Below are positions 1 through 12,341 of a DNA stretch of 64,000 bases, piece by piece (positions within the stretch are counted from its first letter, which is position 1; the number at the start of each line of letters is the position of its first letter). A model generated the notes under the pieces. It saw only the letters and a program-made list of their open reading frames with translations. It had not been told where the DNA came from and made no database searches. The stretch is from NCBI GenBank assembly GCA_964023205.1, contig OZ026833.1, forward strand, positions 32,948,830-33,012,829. Reading direction: 5' to 3'. This DNA comes from Lutraria lutraria. Its lineage: Eukaryota; Mollusca; Bivalvia; Venerida; Mactridae. The position numbers and the translations under genes are program-made.

Positions 1-90
1 CGCAATGGCGCAGTCGGTTAAAGCGTCGGACATTGAAAGCTTTCGAGACAGGCAGACTTTTTGTGGCGGGTTCGAGGCCGGCCACGGATC
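1..90 (+). ncRNA. tRNA-like Pol III element 1 (5' cut by window edge)
   Basis: Lacks its first two bases. CG core allele. Its unit is 1,377 bp with three 82-bp copies (432-677), an extra CAGT and an extra ATTT-type insertion near 211. Confidence 0.55.
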
Positions 91-1375
91 TTTTTTTTAT
101 TTTTATTTTTCGTTCGTTAGCGTTATACAGGCTTCAAAACGTTCCTCAAACGCTTGGCGTTTGTTTCTTGCAATTAAATTAAATAGAAACAGCGTATTTT
201 GTACGTTTTGCATTTATTTAATTAATATTCATTTCTGCAATAATAGCGATGTTAATCGCATTTCACGTGGGGTTACTGTAACGAAACCAGCCGTATGACT
301 TTAGTTTGATATGTTGCGCTATGTACCAATCAAGGCTGCTGCATTGTGTTATCATTGCGTGTTGGGTTATTGTCGTTGGCGTCAATATGCATATGGTACG
401 TACGTATCTTACTGTGAATTTCATAAGCAGCGCGTGTGTTAAAGTAACAATTTGTTTTAATATCAATTATATAGAGACTGAACATGTACGGTTACATATG
501 TATGTAAGTCGGAGCGTGTGTTAAAGTAACAATTTGTTTTAATATCAATTATATAGAGACTGAACATGTACGGTTACATATGTATGTAAGTCGGAGCGTG
601 TGTTAAAGTAACAATTTATTTTAATATCAATTATAAAGAGACTGAACATGTACGGTTACGTATGTATGTAAGTCGGACACATGGTGAATCAGTATACAGT
701 CATATAATTAGTTGAGTAAGTATAATAGTATGTTAGTGCATGTACATTGATGTGCTTGCATTACCGAATTGCATTTATTTAAAAACTATCAGTCTGAGAA
801 TAGTGGAACCGACTAATCGCAGAACAATTCCAAATTGATAAGGGAGACCAGGCACCGCATTGAAATTGTGTTTCATATATTTGCGAACTTAACAAATTAA
901 GAATGTAAGTAAGCATGTGCGGAGAGATCTGTCCCACTGATTTGGGGGCCGTCTTGTGTCAAACACCCCCTACGCCCCATGCTAGGTAGGAACTATATAA
1001 GCGTGGGTGTGTGAAAGAAGACGACTTCATTGAAATGGCATTCCTTCGTTTCACATTCTCAGATTGCATTCAGTCGAGTAGATTTAAACTTGGTAATATG
1101 CGATAATTTTTATCACATCCTGAAGGTAACGAACACGCATAAACATGCATCATCGATCGACAAAGGGAAATAACCCACTTACGTATAGGAAACGCACCCG
1201 TCGAGCATATAGGACACCAAGGGAACTGGATGTTTTGGTCATATATCTATGTTTGTCTCTTATATTAATTTCTGCTATCGTAAAACTTGCCAAGTTTACA
1301 GTAATTTGAAACTACTCAAGCGAACACGTGCACAAACACCTTGATATATAAGTTCCGATTCTCGTCAGACAATGT

Positions 1376-1466
1376 GCCGCAATGGCGCAGTCGGTTAAAG
1401 CGTCGGACATTGAAAGCTTCGAGACAGGCAGACTTTTTGTGGCGGGTTCGAGGCCGGCCACGGATC
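1376..1466 (+). ncRNA. tRNA-like Pol III element 2
   Basis: One T is deleted in the central palindrome (AAAGCTTCGAG), making the element 91 nt. A and B boxes intact. Unit 1,368 bp, three 82-bp copies. Confidence 0.6.
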
Positions 1467-2743
1467 TTTTTTTTATTTTTATTTTTCGTTCGTTAGCGTT
1501 ATACAGGCTTCAAAACATTCCGCAAACACTTGGCGTTTGTTTCTTGCAATTAAATTAAATAGAAACAGTGTATTTTGTACGTTTTGCATTAATTAATATT
1601 CATTTCTGCAATAATAGCGATGTTAATCGCATTTCACGTGGGGTTACTGTAACGAAACCAGCCGTATGACTTTGGTTTGATATGTTGCGCTATGTACCAA
1701 TCAAGGCTGCTGCATTGTGTTATCATTGCGTGTTGGGTTATTGTCGTTGGCGTCAATATGCATATGGTACGTACGTATCTTACTGTGAATTTCATAAGCA
1801 GCGCGTGTGTTAAAGTAACAATTTGTTTTAATATCAATTATATAGAGACTGAACATGTACGGTTACATATGTATGTAAGTCGGAGCGTGTGTTAAAGTAA
1901 CAATTTGTTTTAATATCAATTATATAGAGACTGAACATGTACGGTTACATATGTATGTAAGTCGGAGCGTGTGTTAAAGTAACAATTTATTTGAATATCA
2001 ATTATAAAGAGACTGAACATGTACGGTTACGTATGTATGTAAGTCGGACACATGGTGAATCAGTATACATATAATTAGTTGAGTAAGTATAATAGTATGT
2101 TAGTGCATGTACATTGATGTGCTTGCATTACCGAATTGCATTTATTTAAAAACTATCTGTCTGAGAATAGTGGAACCGACTAATCGCAGAACAATTCCAA
2201 ATTGAATGAGGGAGACCAGGCACCGCATTGAAATTGTGTTTCATATATTTGCGAACTTAACAAATTAAGAATGTAAGTAAGCATGTGCGGAGAGATCTGT
2301 CCCACTGATTTGGGGGCCGTCTTGTGTCAAACACCCCCTACGCCCCATGCTAGGTAGGAACTATATAAGCGTGGGTGTGTGAAAGAAGACGACTTCATTG
2401 AAATGGCATTCCTTCGTTTCACATTCTCAGATTGCATTCAGTCGAGTAGATTTAAACTTGGTAATATGCGATAATTTTTATCACACCCTGAAGGTAACAA
2501 ACACGCATAAACATGCATCATGGATCGACAAAGGGAAATAACCCACTTACGTATAGGAAACGCACCCGTCGAGCATATAGAACACCAAGGGAACTGGATG
2601 TTTTGGTCATATATCTATGTTTGTCTCTTATATTAATTTCTGCTATCGTAAAACTTGCCAAGTTTACAGTAATTTGAAACTACTCAAGCGAACACGTGCA
2701 CAAACACCTTGATATATAAGTTCCGATTCTCGTCAGACAATGT

Positions 2744-2835
2744 GCCGCAATGGCGCAGTCGGTTAAAGCGTCGGACATTGAAAGCTTTCGAGACAGGCAG
2801 ACTTTTTGTGGCGGGTTCGAGGCCGGCCACGGATC
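2744..2835 (+). ncRNA. tRNA-like Pol III element 3 (described in full)
   Basis: A 92-nt element whose D arm is canonical. T8 and a four-pair stem (GCGC region against GCGT) frame a loop with A14, GG at 18-19 and A21, and TGGCGCAGTCGG fits the Pol III A box. GGTTCGAGGCC fits the B box, and the T stem has four of five pairs. The A-to-B distance, about 60 bases, is as in tRNAs with a long variable arm. The acceptor strands pair poorly and the anticodon arm is weak (a TTGAAAG loop would read GAA), so I do not assign an isotype and doubt aminoacylation. A T5 run lies between A and B boxes. TATA upstream and T8 downstream complete a Pol III cassette. Alternatives are a tRNA pseudogene or a SINE head fixed in a satellite. 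Confidence 0.65.
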
Positions 2836-4113
2836 TTTTTTTTATTTTTATTTTTCGTTCGTTAGCGTTATACAGGCTTCAAAACATTTCGCAAACACAT
2901 GGAGTTTGTTTCTTGAAATTAAATTAAATAGAAACAGCGTATTTTGTACGTTTTGCATTAATTAATATTCATTTCTGCAATAATAGCGATGTTGATCGCA
3001 TTTCACGTGGGGTTACTGTAACGAAACCAGCCGTATGACTTTAGTTTGATATGTTGCGCTATGTACCAATCAAGGCTGCTGCATTGTGTTATCATTGCGT
3101 GTTGGGTTATTGTCGTTGGCGTCAATATGCATATGGTACGTACGTATCTTACTGTGAATTTCATTAGCAGCGCGTGTGTTAAAGTAACAAATTGTTTTAA
3201 TATCAATTATATAGAAACTGAACATGTACGGTTACATATGTATGTAATTCGGAGCGTGTGTTAAAGTAACAATTTGTTTTAATATCAATTATATAGAGAC
3301 TGAACATGTACGGTTACATATGTATGTAAGTCGGAGCGTGTGTTAAAGTAACAATTTATTTTAATATCAATTATAAAGAGACTGAACATGTACGGTTACG
3401 TATGTATGTAAGTCGGACACATGGTGAATCAGTATACATATAATTAGTTGAGTAAGTATAATAGTATGTTAGTGCATGTACATTGATGTGCTTGCATTAC
3501 CGAATTGCATTTATTTAAAAACTATCAGTCTGAGAATAGTGGAACCGACTAATCGCAGAACAATTCCAAATTGAATGAGGGAGACCAGGCACCGCTTTGA
3601 AATTGTGTTTCATATATTTGCGAACTTAACAAATTAAGAATGTAAGTAAGCATGTGCGGAGAGATCTGTCCCACTGATTTGGGGACCGTCTTGTGTCAAA
3701 CACCCCCTACGCCCCATGCTAGGTAGGAACTATATAAGCGTGGGTGTGTGAAAGAAGACGACTTCATTGAAATGGCATTCCTTCGTTTCACATTCTCAGA
3801 TTGCATGCAGTCGAGTAGATTTAAACTTGGTAATATGCGATAATTTTTTATCACACCCTGAAGGTAACGAACACGCATAAACATGCATCATCGATCGACA
3901 AAGGGAAATAACCCACTTACGTATAGGAAACGCACCCGTCGAGCATATAGGACACCAAGGGAACTGGATGTTTTGGTCATATATCTATGTTTGTCTCTTA
4001 TATTAATTTCTGCTATCGTAAAACTTGCCAAGTTTACAGTAATTTGAAACTACTCAAGCGAACACGTGCACAAACACCTTGATATATAAGTTCCGATTCT
4101 CGTCAGACAATGT

Positions 4114-4205
4114 GCCGCAATGGCGCAGTCGGTTAAAGCGTCGGATATAGAAAGCTTTGGAGACAGGCAGACTTTTTGTGACGGGTTCGAGGCCGGCCAC
4201 GGATC
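4114..4205 (+). ncRNA. tRNA-like Pol III element 4
   Basis: GG allele with GATATAG in place of GACATTG, and GACGGGTTC before the B box, which changes the T stem. Unit 1,370 bp, three copies. Counterpart at 9511. Confidence 0.6.
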
Positions 4206-5483
4206 TTTTTTTTATTTTTATTTTTCGTTCGTTAGCGTTATACAGGCTTCAAAACGTTCCGCAAACGCTTGGCGTTTGTTTCTTGCAATTAAATTAAATA
4301 GAAACAGCGTATTTTGTACGTTTTGCATTAATAAATATTCATTTCTGCAATAATAGCGATGTTAATCGCATTTCACGTGGGGTTACTGTAACGAAACCAG
4401 CCGTATGACTTTAGTTTGATATGTTGCGCTATGTACCAATCAAGGCTGCTGCATTGTGTTATCATTGCGTGTTGGGTTATTGTCGTTGGCGTCAATATGC
4501 ATATGGTACGTACGTATCTTACTGTGAATTTCATAAGCAGCGCGTGTGTTAAAGTAACAATTTGTTTTAATATCAATTATATAGAGACTGAACATGTACG
4601 GTTACATATGTATGTAAGTCGGAGCGTGTGTTAAAGTAACAATTTGTTTTAATATCAATTATATAGAGACTGAACATGTACGGTTACATATGTATGTAAG
4701 TCGGAGCGTGTGTTAAAGTAACAATTTATTTTAATATCAATTATAAAGAGACTGAACATGTACGGTTACGTATGTATGTAAGTTGGACACATGGTGAATC
4801 AGTATACATATAATTAGTTGAGTAAGTATAATAGTATGTTAGTGCATGTACATTGATGTGCTTGCATTACCGAATTGCATTTATTTAAAAACTATCAGTC
4901 TGAGAATAGTGGAACCGACTAATCGCAGAACAATTCCAAATTGAATGAGGGAGACCAGGCACCGCATTGAAATTGTGTTTCATATATTTGCGAACTTAAC
5001 AAATTAAGAATGTAAGTAAGCGTGTGCGGAGAGATCTGTCCCACTGATTTGGGGGCCGTCTTGTGTCAAACACCCCCTACGCCCCATGCTAGGTAGGAAC
5101 TATATAAGCGTGGGTGTGTGAAAGAAGACGACTTCATTGAAATGGCATTCCTTCGTTTCACATTCTCAGATTGCATTCAGTCGAGTAGATTTAAACTTGG
5201 TAATATGCGATAATTTTTTATCACACCCTGAAGGTAACGAACACGCATAAACATGCATCATCGATCGACAAAGGGAAATAACCCACTTACGTATAGGAAA
5301 CGCACCCGTCGAGCATATAGGACACCAAGGGAACTGGATGTTTTGGTCATATATCTATGTTTGTCTCTTATATTAATTTCTGCTATCGTAAAACTTGCCA
5401 AGTTTACAGTAATTTGAAACTACTCAAACGAACACGTGCACAAACACCTTGATATATAAGTTCCGATTCTCGTCAGACAATGT

Positions 5484-5575
5484 GCCGCAATGGCGCATTC
5501 GGTTAAAGCGTCGGACATTGAAAGCTTTCCAGACAGGCAGACTTTTTGTGGCGGGTTCGAGGCCGGCCACGGATC
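5484..5575 (+). ncRNA. tRNA-like Pol III element 5
   Basis: CC allele. The A box is altered: GCGCATTCGG, with G to T after the invariant A. Unit 1,369 bp, three copies. Counterpart at 10881. Confidence 0.55.
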
Positions 5576-6852
5576 TTTTTTTTATTTTTATTTTTCGTTC
5601 GTTAGCGTTATACAGGCTTCAAAACGTTCCGCAAACGCTTGGCGTTTGTTTCTTGCAATTAAATTATATAGAAACAGCGTATTTTGTACGTTTTGCATTA
5701 ATTAATATTCATTTCTGCAATAATAGCGATGTTAATCGCATTTCACGTGGGGTTACTGTAACGAAACCAGCCGTAGGACTTTAGTTTGATATGTTGCGCT
5801 ATGTACCAATCAAGGCTGCGGCATTGTGTTATCATTGCGTGTTGGGTTATTGTCGTTGGCGTCAATATGCATATGGTACGTACGTATCTTACTGTGAATT
5901 TCATAAGCAGCGCGTGTGTTAAAGTAACAATTTGTTTTAATATCAATTATATAGAGACTGAACATGTACGGTTACATATGTATGTAAGTCGGAGCGTGTG
6001 TTAAAGTAACAATTTGTTTTAATATCAATTATATAGAGACTGAACATGTACGGTTACATATGTATGTAAGTCGGAGCGTGTGTTAAAGTAACAATTTATT
6101 TTAATATCAATTATAAAGAGACTGAACATGTACGGTTACGTATGTATGTAAGTCGGACACATGGTGAATCAGTATACATATAATTAGTTGAGTAAGTATA
6201 ATAGTATGTTAGTGCATGTACATTGATGTGCTTGCATTACCGAATTGCATTTATTTAAAAACTATCAGTCTGAGAATAGTGGAACCGACTAATCGCAGAA
6301 CAATTCCAAATTGAATGAGGGAGACCAGGCACCGCATTGAAATTGTGTTTCATATATTTGCGAACTTAACAAATTAAGAATGTAAGTAAGCATGTGCGGA
6401 GAGATCTGTCCCACTGATTTGGGGGCCGTCTTGTGTCAAACACCCCCTACGCCCCATGCTAGGTAGGAACTATATAAGCGTGGGTGTGTGAAAGAAGACG
6501 ACTTCATTGAAATGGCATTCCTTCGTTTCACATTCTCAGATTGCATTCAGTCGAGTAGATTTAAACTTGGTAATATGCGATAATTTTTATCACATCCTGA
6601 AGGTAACGAACACGCATAAACATGCATCATCGATCGACAAAGGGAAATAACCCACTTACGTATAGGAAACGCTCCCGTCGAGCATATAGGACACCAAGGG
6701 AACTGGATGTTTTGGTCATATATCTATGTTTGTCTCTTATATTAATTTCTGCTATCGTAAAACTTGCCAAGTTTACAGTAATTTGAAACTACTCAAGCGA
6801 ACACGTGCACAAACACCTTGATATATAAGTTCCGATTCTCGTCAGACAATGT

Positions 6853-6944
6853 GCCGCAATGGCGCAGTCGGTTAAAGCGTCGGACATTGAAAGCTTTCGA
6901 GACAGGCAGACTTTTTGTGGCGGGTTCGAGGCCGGCCACGGATC
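6853..6944 (+). ncRNA. tRNA-like Pol III element 6
   Basis: CG allele, standard boxes. Unit 1,288 bp because one 82-bp copy is missing. TTCGTGCG marker just downstream. Counterpart at 12250. Confidence 0.62.
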
Positions 6945-7280
6945 TTTTTTTTATTTTTATTTTTCGTGCGTTAGCGTTATACAGGCTTCAAAACATTTCG
7001 CAAACACATGGAGTTTGTTTCTTGAAATTAAATTAAATAGAAACAGCGTATTTTGTACGTTTTGCATTAATTAATATTCATTTCTGCAATAATAGCGATG
7101 TTGATCGCATTTCACGTGGGGTTACTGTAACGAAACCAGCCGTATGACTTTAGTTTGATATGTTGCGCTATGTACCAATCAAGGCTGCTGCATTGTGTTA
7201 TCATTGCGTGTTGGGTTATTGTCGTTGGCGTCAATATGCATATGGTACGTACGTATCTTACTGTGAATTTCATTAGCAGC

Positions 7281-7444
7281 GCGTGTGTTAAAGTAACAAA
7301 TTGTTTTAATATCAATTATATAGAAACTGAACATGTACGGTTACATATGTATGTAAGTCGGAGCGTGTGTTAAAGTAACAATTTATTTTAATATCAATTA
7401 TAAAGAGACTGAACATGTACGGTTACGTATGTATGTAAGTCGGA
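7281..7444 (+). repeat. 82-bp block reduced to two copies
   Basis: One type A and the terminal type B copy are present, accounting for the 1,288-bp unit. Two-copy blocks also occur in units with cores at 12250, 16277, 32630, 38040 and 42068. Confidence 0.9.
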
Positions 7445-8140
7445 CACATGGTGAATCAGTATACATATAATTAGTTGAGTAAGTATAATAGTATGTAAGT
7501 GCATGTACATTGATGTGCTTGCATTACCGAATTGCATTTATTTAAAAACTATCAGTCTGAGAATAGTGGAACAGACTAATCGCAGAACAATTCCAAATTG
7601 AATGAGGGAGACCAGGCACCGCTTTGAAATTGTGTTTCATATATTTGCGAACTTAACAAATTAAGAATGTAAGTAAGCATGTGCGGAGAGATCTGTCCCA
7701 CTGATTTGGGGGCCGTCTTGTGTCAAACACCCCCTACGCCCCATGCTAGGTAGGAACTATATAAGCGTGGGTGTGTGAAAGAAGACGACTTCATTGAAAT
7801 GGCATTCCTTCGTTTCACATTCTCAGATTGCATGCAGTCGAGTAGATTTAAACTTGGTAATGTGCGATAATTTTTTATCACACCCTGAAGGTAACGAACA
7901 CGCATAAACATGCATCATCGATCGACAAAGGGAAATAACCCACTTACGTATAGGAAACCCACCCGTCGAGCATATAGGACACCAAGGGAACTGGATGTTT
8001 TGGTCATATATCTATGTTTGTCTCTTATATTAATTTCTGCTATCGTAAAACTTGCCAAGTTTACAGTAATTTGAAACTACTCAAGCGAACACGTGCACAA
8101 ACACCTTGATATATAAGTTCCGATTCTCGTCAGACAATGT

Positions 8141-8232
8141 GCCGCAATGGCGCAGTCGGTTAAAGCGTCGGATATAGAAAGCTTTGGAGACAGGCAGACT
8201 TTTTGTGGCGGGTTCGAGGCCGGCCACGGATC
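8141..8232 (+). ncRNA. tRNA-like Pol III element 7
   Basis: GG allele with GATATAG, but the normal GCGGG before the B box. Unit 1,370 bp. CCCAATGATT in its tail, shared with the unit at 13538. Confidence 0.62.
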
Positions 8233-9510
8233 TTTTTTTTATTTTTATTTTTCGTTCGTTAGCGTTATACAGGCTTCAAAACGTTCCGCAAACGCTTGGC
8301 GTTTGTTTCTTGCAATTAAATTAAATAGAAACAGCGTATTTTGTACGTTTTGCATTAATAAATATTCATTTCTGCAATAATAGCGATGTTAATCGCATTT
8401 CACGTGGGGTTACTGTAACGAAACCAGCCGTATGACTTTAGTTTGATATGTTGCGCTATGTACCAATCAAGGCTGCTGCATTGTGTTATCATTGCGTGTT
8501 GGGTTATTGTCGTTGGCGTCAATATGCATATGGTACGTACGTATCTTACTGTGAATTTCATAAGCAGCGCGTGTGTTAAAGTAACAATTTGTTTTAATAT
8601 CAATTATATAGAGACTGAACATGTACGGTTACATATGTATGTAAGTCGGAGCGTGTGTTAAAGTAACAATTTGTTTTAATATCAATTATATAGAGACTGA
8701 ACATGTACGGTTACATATGTATGTAAGTCGGAGCGTGTGTTAAAGTAACAATTTATTTTAATATCAATTATAAAGAGACTGAACATGTACGGTTACGTAT
8801 GTATGTAAGTTGGACACATGGTGAATCAGTATACATATAATTAGTTGAGTAAGTATAATAGTATGTTAGTGCATGTACATTGATGTGCTTGCATTACCGA
8901 ATTGCATTTATTTAAAAACTATCAGTCTGAGAATAGTGGAACCGACTAATCGCAGAACAATTCCAAATTGAATGAGGGAGACCAGGCACCGCATTGAAAT
9001 TGTGTTTCATATATTTGCGAACTTAACAAATTAAGAATGTAAGTAAGCGTGTGCGGAGAGATCTGTCCCAATGATTTGGGGGCCGTCTTGTGTCAAACAC
9101 CCCCTACGCCCCATGCTAGGTAGGAACTATATAAGCGTGGGTGTGTGAAAGAAGACGACTTCATTGAAATGGCATTCCTTCGTTTCACATTCTCAGATTG
9201 CATTCAGTCGAGTAGATTTAAACTTGGTAATATGCGATAATTTTTTATCACACCCTGAAGGTAACGAACACGCATAAACATGCATCATCGATCGACAAAG
9301 GGAAATAACCCACTTACGTATAGGAAACGCACCCGTCGAGCATATAGGACACCAAGGGAACTGGATGTTTTGGTCATATATCTATGTTTGTCTCTTATAT
9401 TAATTTCTGCTATCGTAAAACTTGCCAAGTTTACAGTAATTTGAAACTACTCAAGCGAACACGTGCACAAACACCTTGATATATAAGTTCCGATTCTCGT
9501 CAGACAATGT

Positions 9511-9602
9511 GCCGCAATGGCGCAGTCGGTTAAAGCGTCGGATATAGAAAGCTTTGGAGACAGGCAGACTTTTTGTGACGGGTTCGAGGCCGGCCACGGA
9601 TC
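9511..9602 (+). ncRNA. tRNA-like Pol III element 8
   Basis: GG allele plus GACGGGTTC, as in the element at 4114. Unit 1,370 bp, three copies. Confidence 0.6.
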
Positions 9603-10880
9603 TTTTTTTTATTTTTATTTTTCGTTCGTTAGCGTTATACAGGCTTCAAAACGTTCCGCAAACGCTTGGCGTTTGTTTCTTGCAATTAAATTAAATAGAA
9701 ACAGCGTATTTTGTACGTTTTGCATTAATAAATATTCATTTCTGCAATAATAGCGATGTTAATCGCATTTCACGTGGGGTTACTGTAACGAAACCAGCCG
9801 TATGACTTTAGTTTGATATGTTGCGCTATGTACCAATCAAGGCTGCTGCATTGTGTTATCATTGCGTGTTGGGTTATTGTCGTTGGCGTCAATATGCATA
9901 TGGTACGTACGTATCTTACTGTGAATTTCATAAGCAGCGCGTGTGTTAAAGTAACAATTTGTTTTAATATCAATTATATAGAGACTGAACATGTACGGTT
10001 ACATATGTATGTAAGTCGGAGCGTGTGTTAAAGTAACAATTTGTTTTAATATCAATTATATAGAGACTGAACATGTACGGTTACATATGTATGTAAGTCG
10101 GAGCGTGTGTTAAAGTAACAATTTATTTTAATATCAATTATAAAGAGACTGAACATGTACGGTTACGTATGTATGTAAGTTGGACACATGGTGAATCAGT
10201 ATACATATAATTAGTTGAGTAAGTATAATAGTATGTTAGTGCATGTACATTGATGTGCTTGCATTACCGAATTGCATTTATTTAAAAACTATCAGTCTGA
10301 GAATAGTGGAACCGACTAATCGCAGAACAATTCCAAATTGAATGAGGGAGACCAGGCACCGCATTGAAATTGTGTTTCATATATTTGCGAACTTAACAAA
10401 TTAAGAATGTAAGTAAGCGTGTGCGGAGAGATCTGTCCCACTGATTTGGGGGCCGTCTTGTGTCAAACACCCCCTACGCCCCATGCTAGGTAGGAACTAT
10501 ATAAGCGTGGGTGTGTGAAAGAAGACGACTTCATTGAAATGGCATTCCTTCGTTTCACATTCTCAGATTGCATTCAGTCGAGTAGATTTAAACTTGGTAA
10601 TATGCGATAATTTTTTATCACACCCTGAAGGTAACGAACACGCATAAACATGCATCATCGATCGACAAAGGGAAATAACCCACTTACGTATAGGAAACGC
10701 ACCCGTCGAGCATATAGGACACCAAGGGAACTGGATGTTTTGGTCATATATCTATGTTTGTCTCTTATATTAATTTCTGCTATCGTAAAACTTGCCAAGT
10801 TTACAGTAATTTGAAACTACTCAAACGAACACGTGCACAAACACCTTGATATATAAGTTCCGATTCTCGTCAGACAATGT

Positions 10881-10972
10881 GCCGCAATGGCGCAGTCGGT
10901 TAAAGCGTCGGACATTGAAAGCTTTCGAGACAGGCAGACTATTTGTGGCGGGTTCGAGGCCGGCCACGGATC
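10881..10972 (+). ncRNA. tRNA-like Pol III element 9 (internal T run broken)
   Basis: CG allele. The only copy in which the T5 run between A and B boxes is interrupted (T to A at 10941), so it alone lacks that possible early terminator. Unit 1,369 bp, three copies. Confidence 0.62.
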
Positions 10973-12249
10973 TTTTTTTTATTTTTATTTTTCGTTCGTT
11001 AGCGTTATACAGGCTTCAAAACGTTCCGCAAACGCTTGGCGTTTGTTTCTTGCAATTAAATTATATAGAAACAGCGTATTTTGTACGTTTTGCATTAATT
11101 AATATTCATTTCTGCAATAATAGCGATGTTAATCGCATTTCACGTGGGGTTACTGTAACGAAACCAGCCGTATGACTTTAGTTTGATATGTTGCGCTATG
11201 TACCAATCAAGGCTGCGGCATTGTGTTATCATTGCGTGTTGGGTTATTGTCGTTGGCGTCAATATGCATATGGTACGTACGTATCTTACTGTGAATTTCA
11301 TAAGCAGCGCGTGTGTTAAAGTAACAATTTGTTTTAATATCAATTATATAGAGACTGAACATGTACGGTTACATATGTATGTAAGTCGGAGCGTGTGTTA
11401 AAGTAACAATTTGTTTTAATATCAATTATATAGAGACTGAACATGTACGGTTACATATGTATGTAAGTCGGAGCGTGTGTTAAAGTAACAATTTATTTTA
11501 ATATCAATTATAAAGAGACTGAACATGTACGGTTACGTATGTATGTAAGTCGGACACATGGTGAATCAGTATACATATAATTAGTTGAGTAAGTATAATA
11601 GTATGTTAGTGCATGTACATTGATGTGCTTGCATTACCGAATTGCATTTATTTAAAAACTATCAGTCTGAGAATAGTGGAACCGACTAATCGCAGAACAA
11701 TTCCAAATTGAATGAGGGAGACCAGGCACCGCATTGAAATTGTGTTTCATATATTTGCGAACTTAACAAATTAAGAATGTAAGTAAGCATGTGCGGAGAG
11801 ATCTGTCCCACTGATTTGGGGGCCGTCTTGTGTCAAACACCCCCTACGCCCCATGCTAGGTAGGAACTATATAAGCGTGGGTGTGTGAAAGAAGACGACT
11901 TCATTGAAATGGCATTCCTTCGTTTCACATTCTCAGATTGCATTCAGTCGAGTAGATTTAAACTTGGTAATATGCGATAATTTTTATCACATCCTGAAGG
12001 TAACGAACACGCATAAACATGCATCATCGATCGACAAAGGGAAATAACCCACTTACGTATAGGAAACGCTCCCGTCGAGCATATAGGACACCAAGGGAAC
12101 TGGATGTTTTGGTCATATATCTATGTTTGTCTCTTATATTAATTTCTGCTATCGTAAAACTTGCCAAGTTTACAGTAATTTGAAACTACTCAAGCGAACA
12201 CGTGCACAAACACCTTGATTTATAAGTTCCGATTCTCGTCAGACAATGT

Positions 12250-12341
12250 GCCGCAATGGCGCAGTCGGTTAAAGCGTCGGACATTGAAAGCTTTCGAGAC
12301 AGGCAGACTTTTTGTGGCGGGTTCGAGGCCGGCCACGGATC
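12250..12341 (+). ncRNA. tRNA-like Pol III element 10 (upstream TATA mutated)
   Basis: Standard core with CG allele, but the upstream box reads TTTATAAG. Unit 1,288 bp with two 82-bp copies. A CACAC change sits in its CACCC box. Confidence 0.6.

Noticed and set aside
432..677. CRISPR array from short direct repeats
   Set aside because: The 82-bp copies abut without unique spacers, and the context is eukaryotic satellite DNA.
2719..2740. Resemblance of GATTCTCGTC before the core to part of 5S rRNA
   Set aside because: Only about eight consecutive bases agree and no other 5S segment follows; probably chance.
2709..2965. Open frames of 71-77 and 72 aa starting at or near ATGGCGCAG in each unit
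   Set aside because: They read through the tRNA-like core and its poly-T terminator in two frames at once; the FFFYFYF-type stretch is just the T run translated.
3003..3264. Recurring overlapping open frames of 67 aa (minus) and 72 aa (plus) in nearly every unit
   Set aside because: They recur because the DNA is near-identical. They overlap each other antisense, run into the non-coding 82-bp sub-repeats, and single-base changes do not favour synonymous sites in either.
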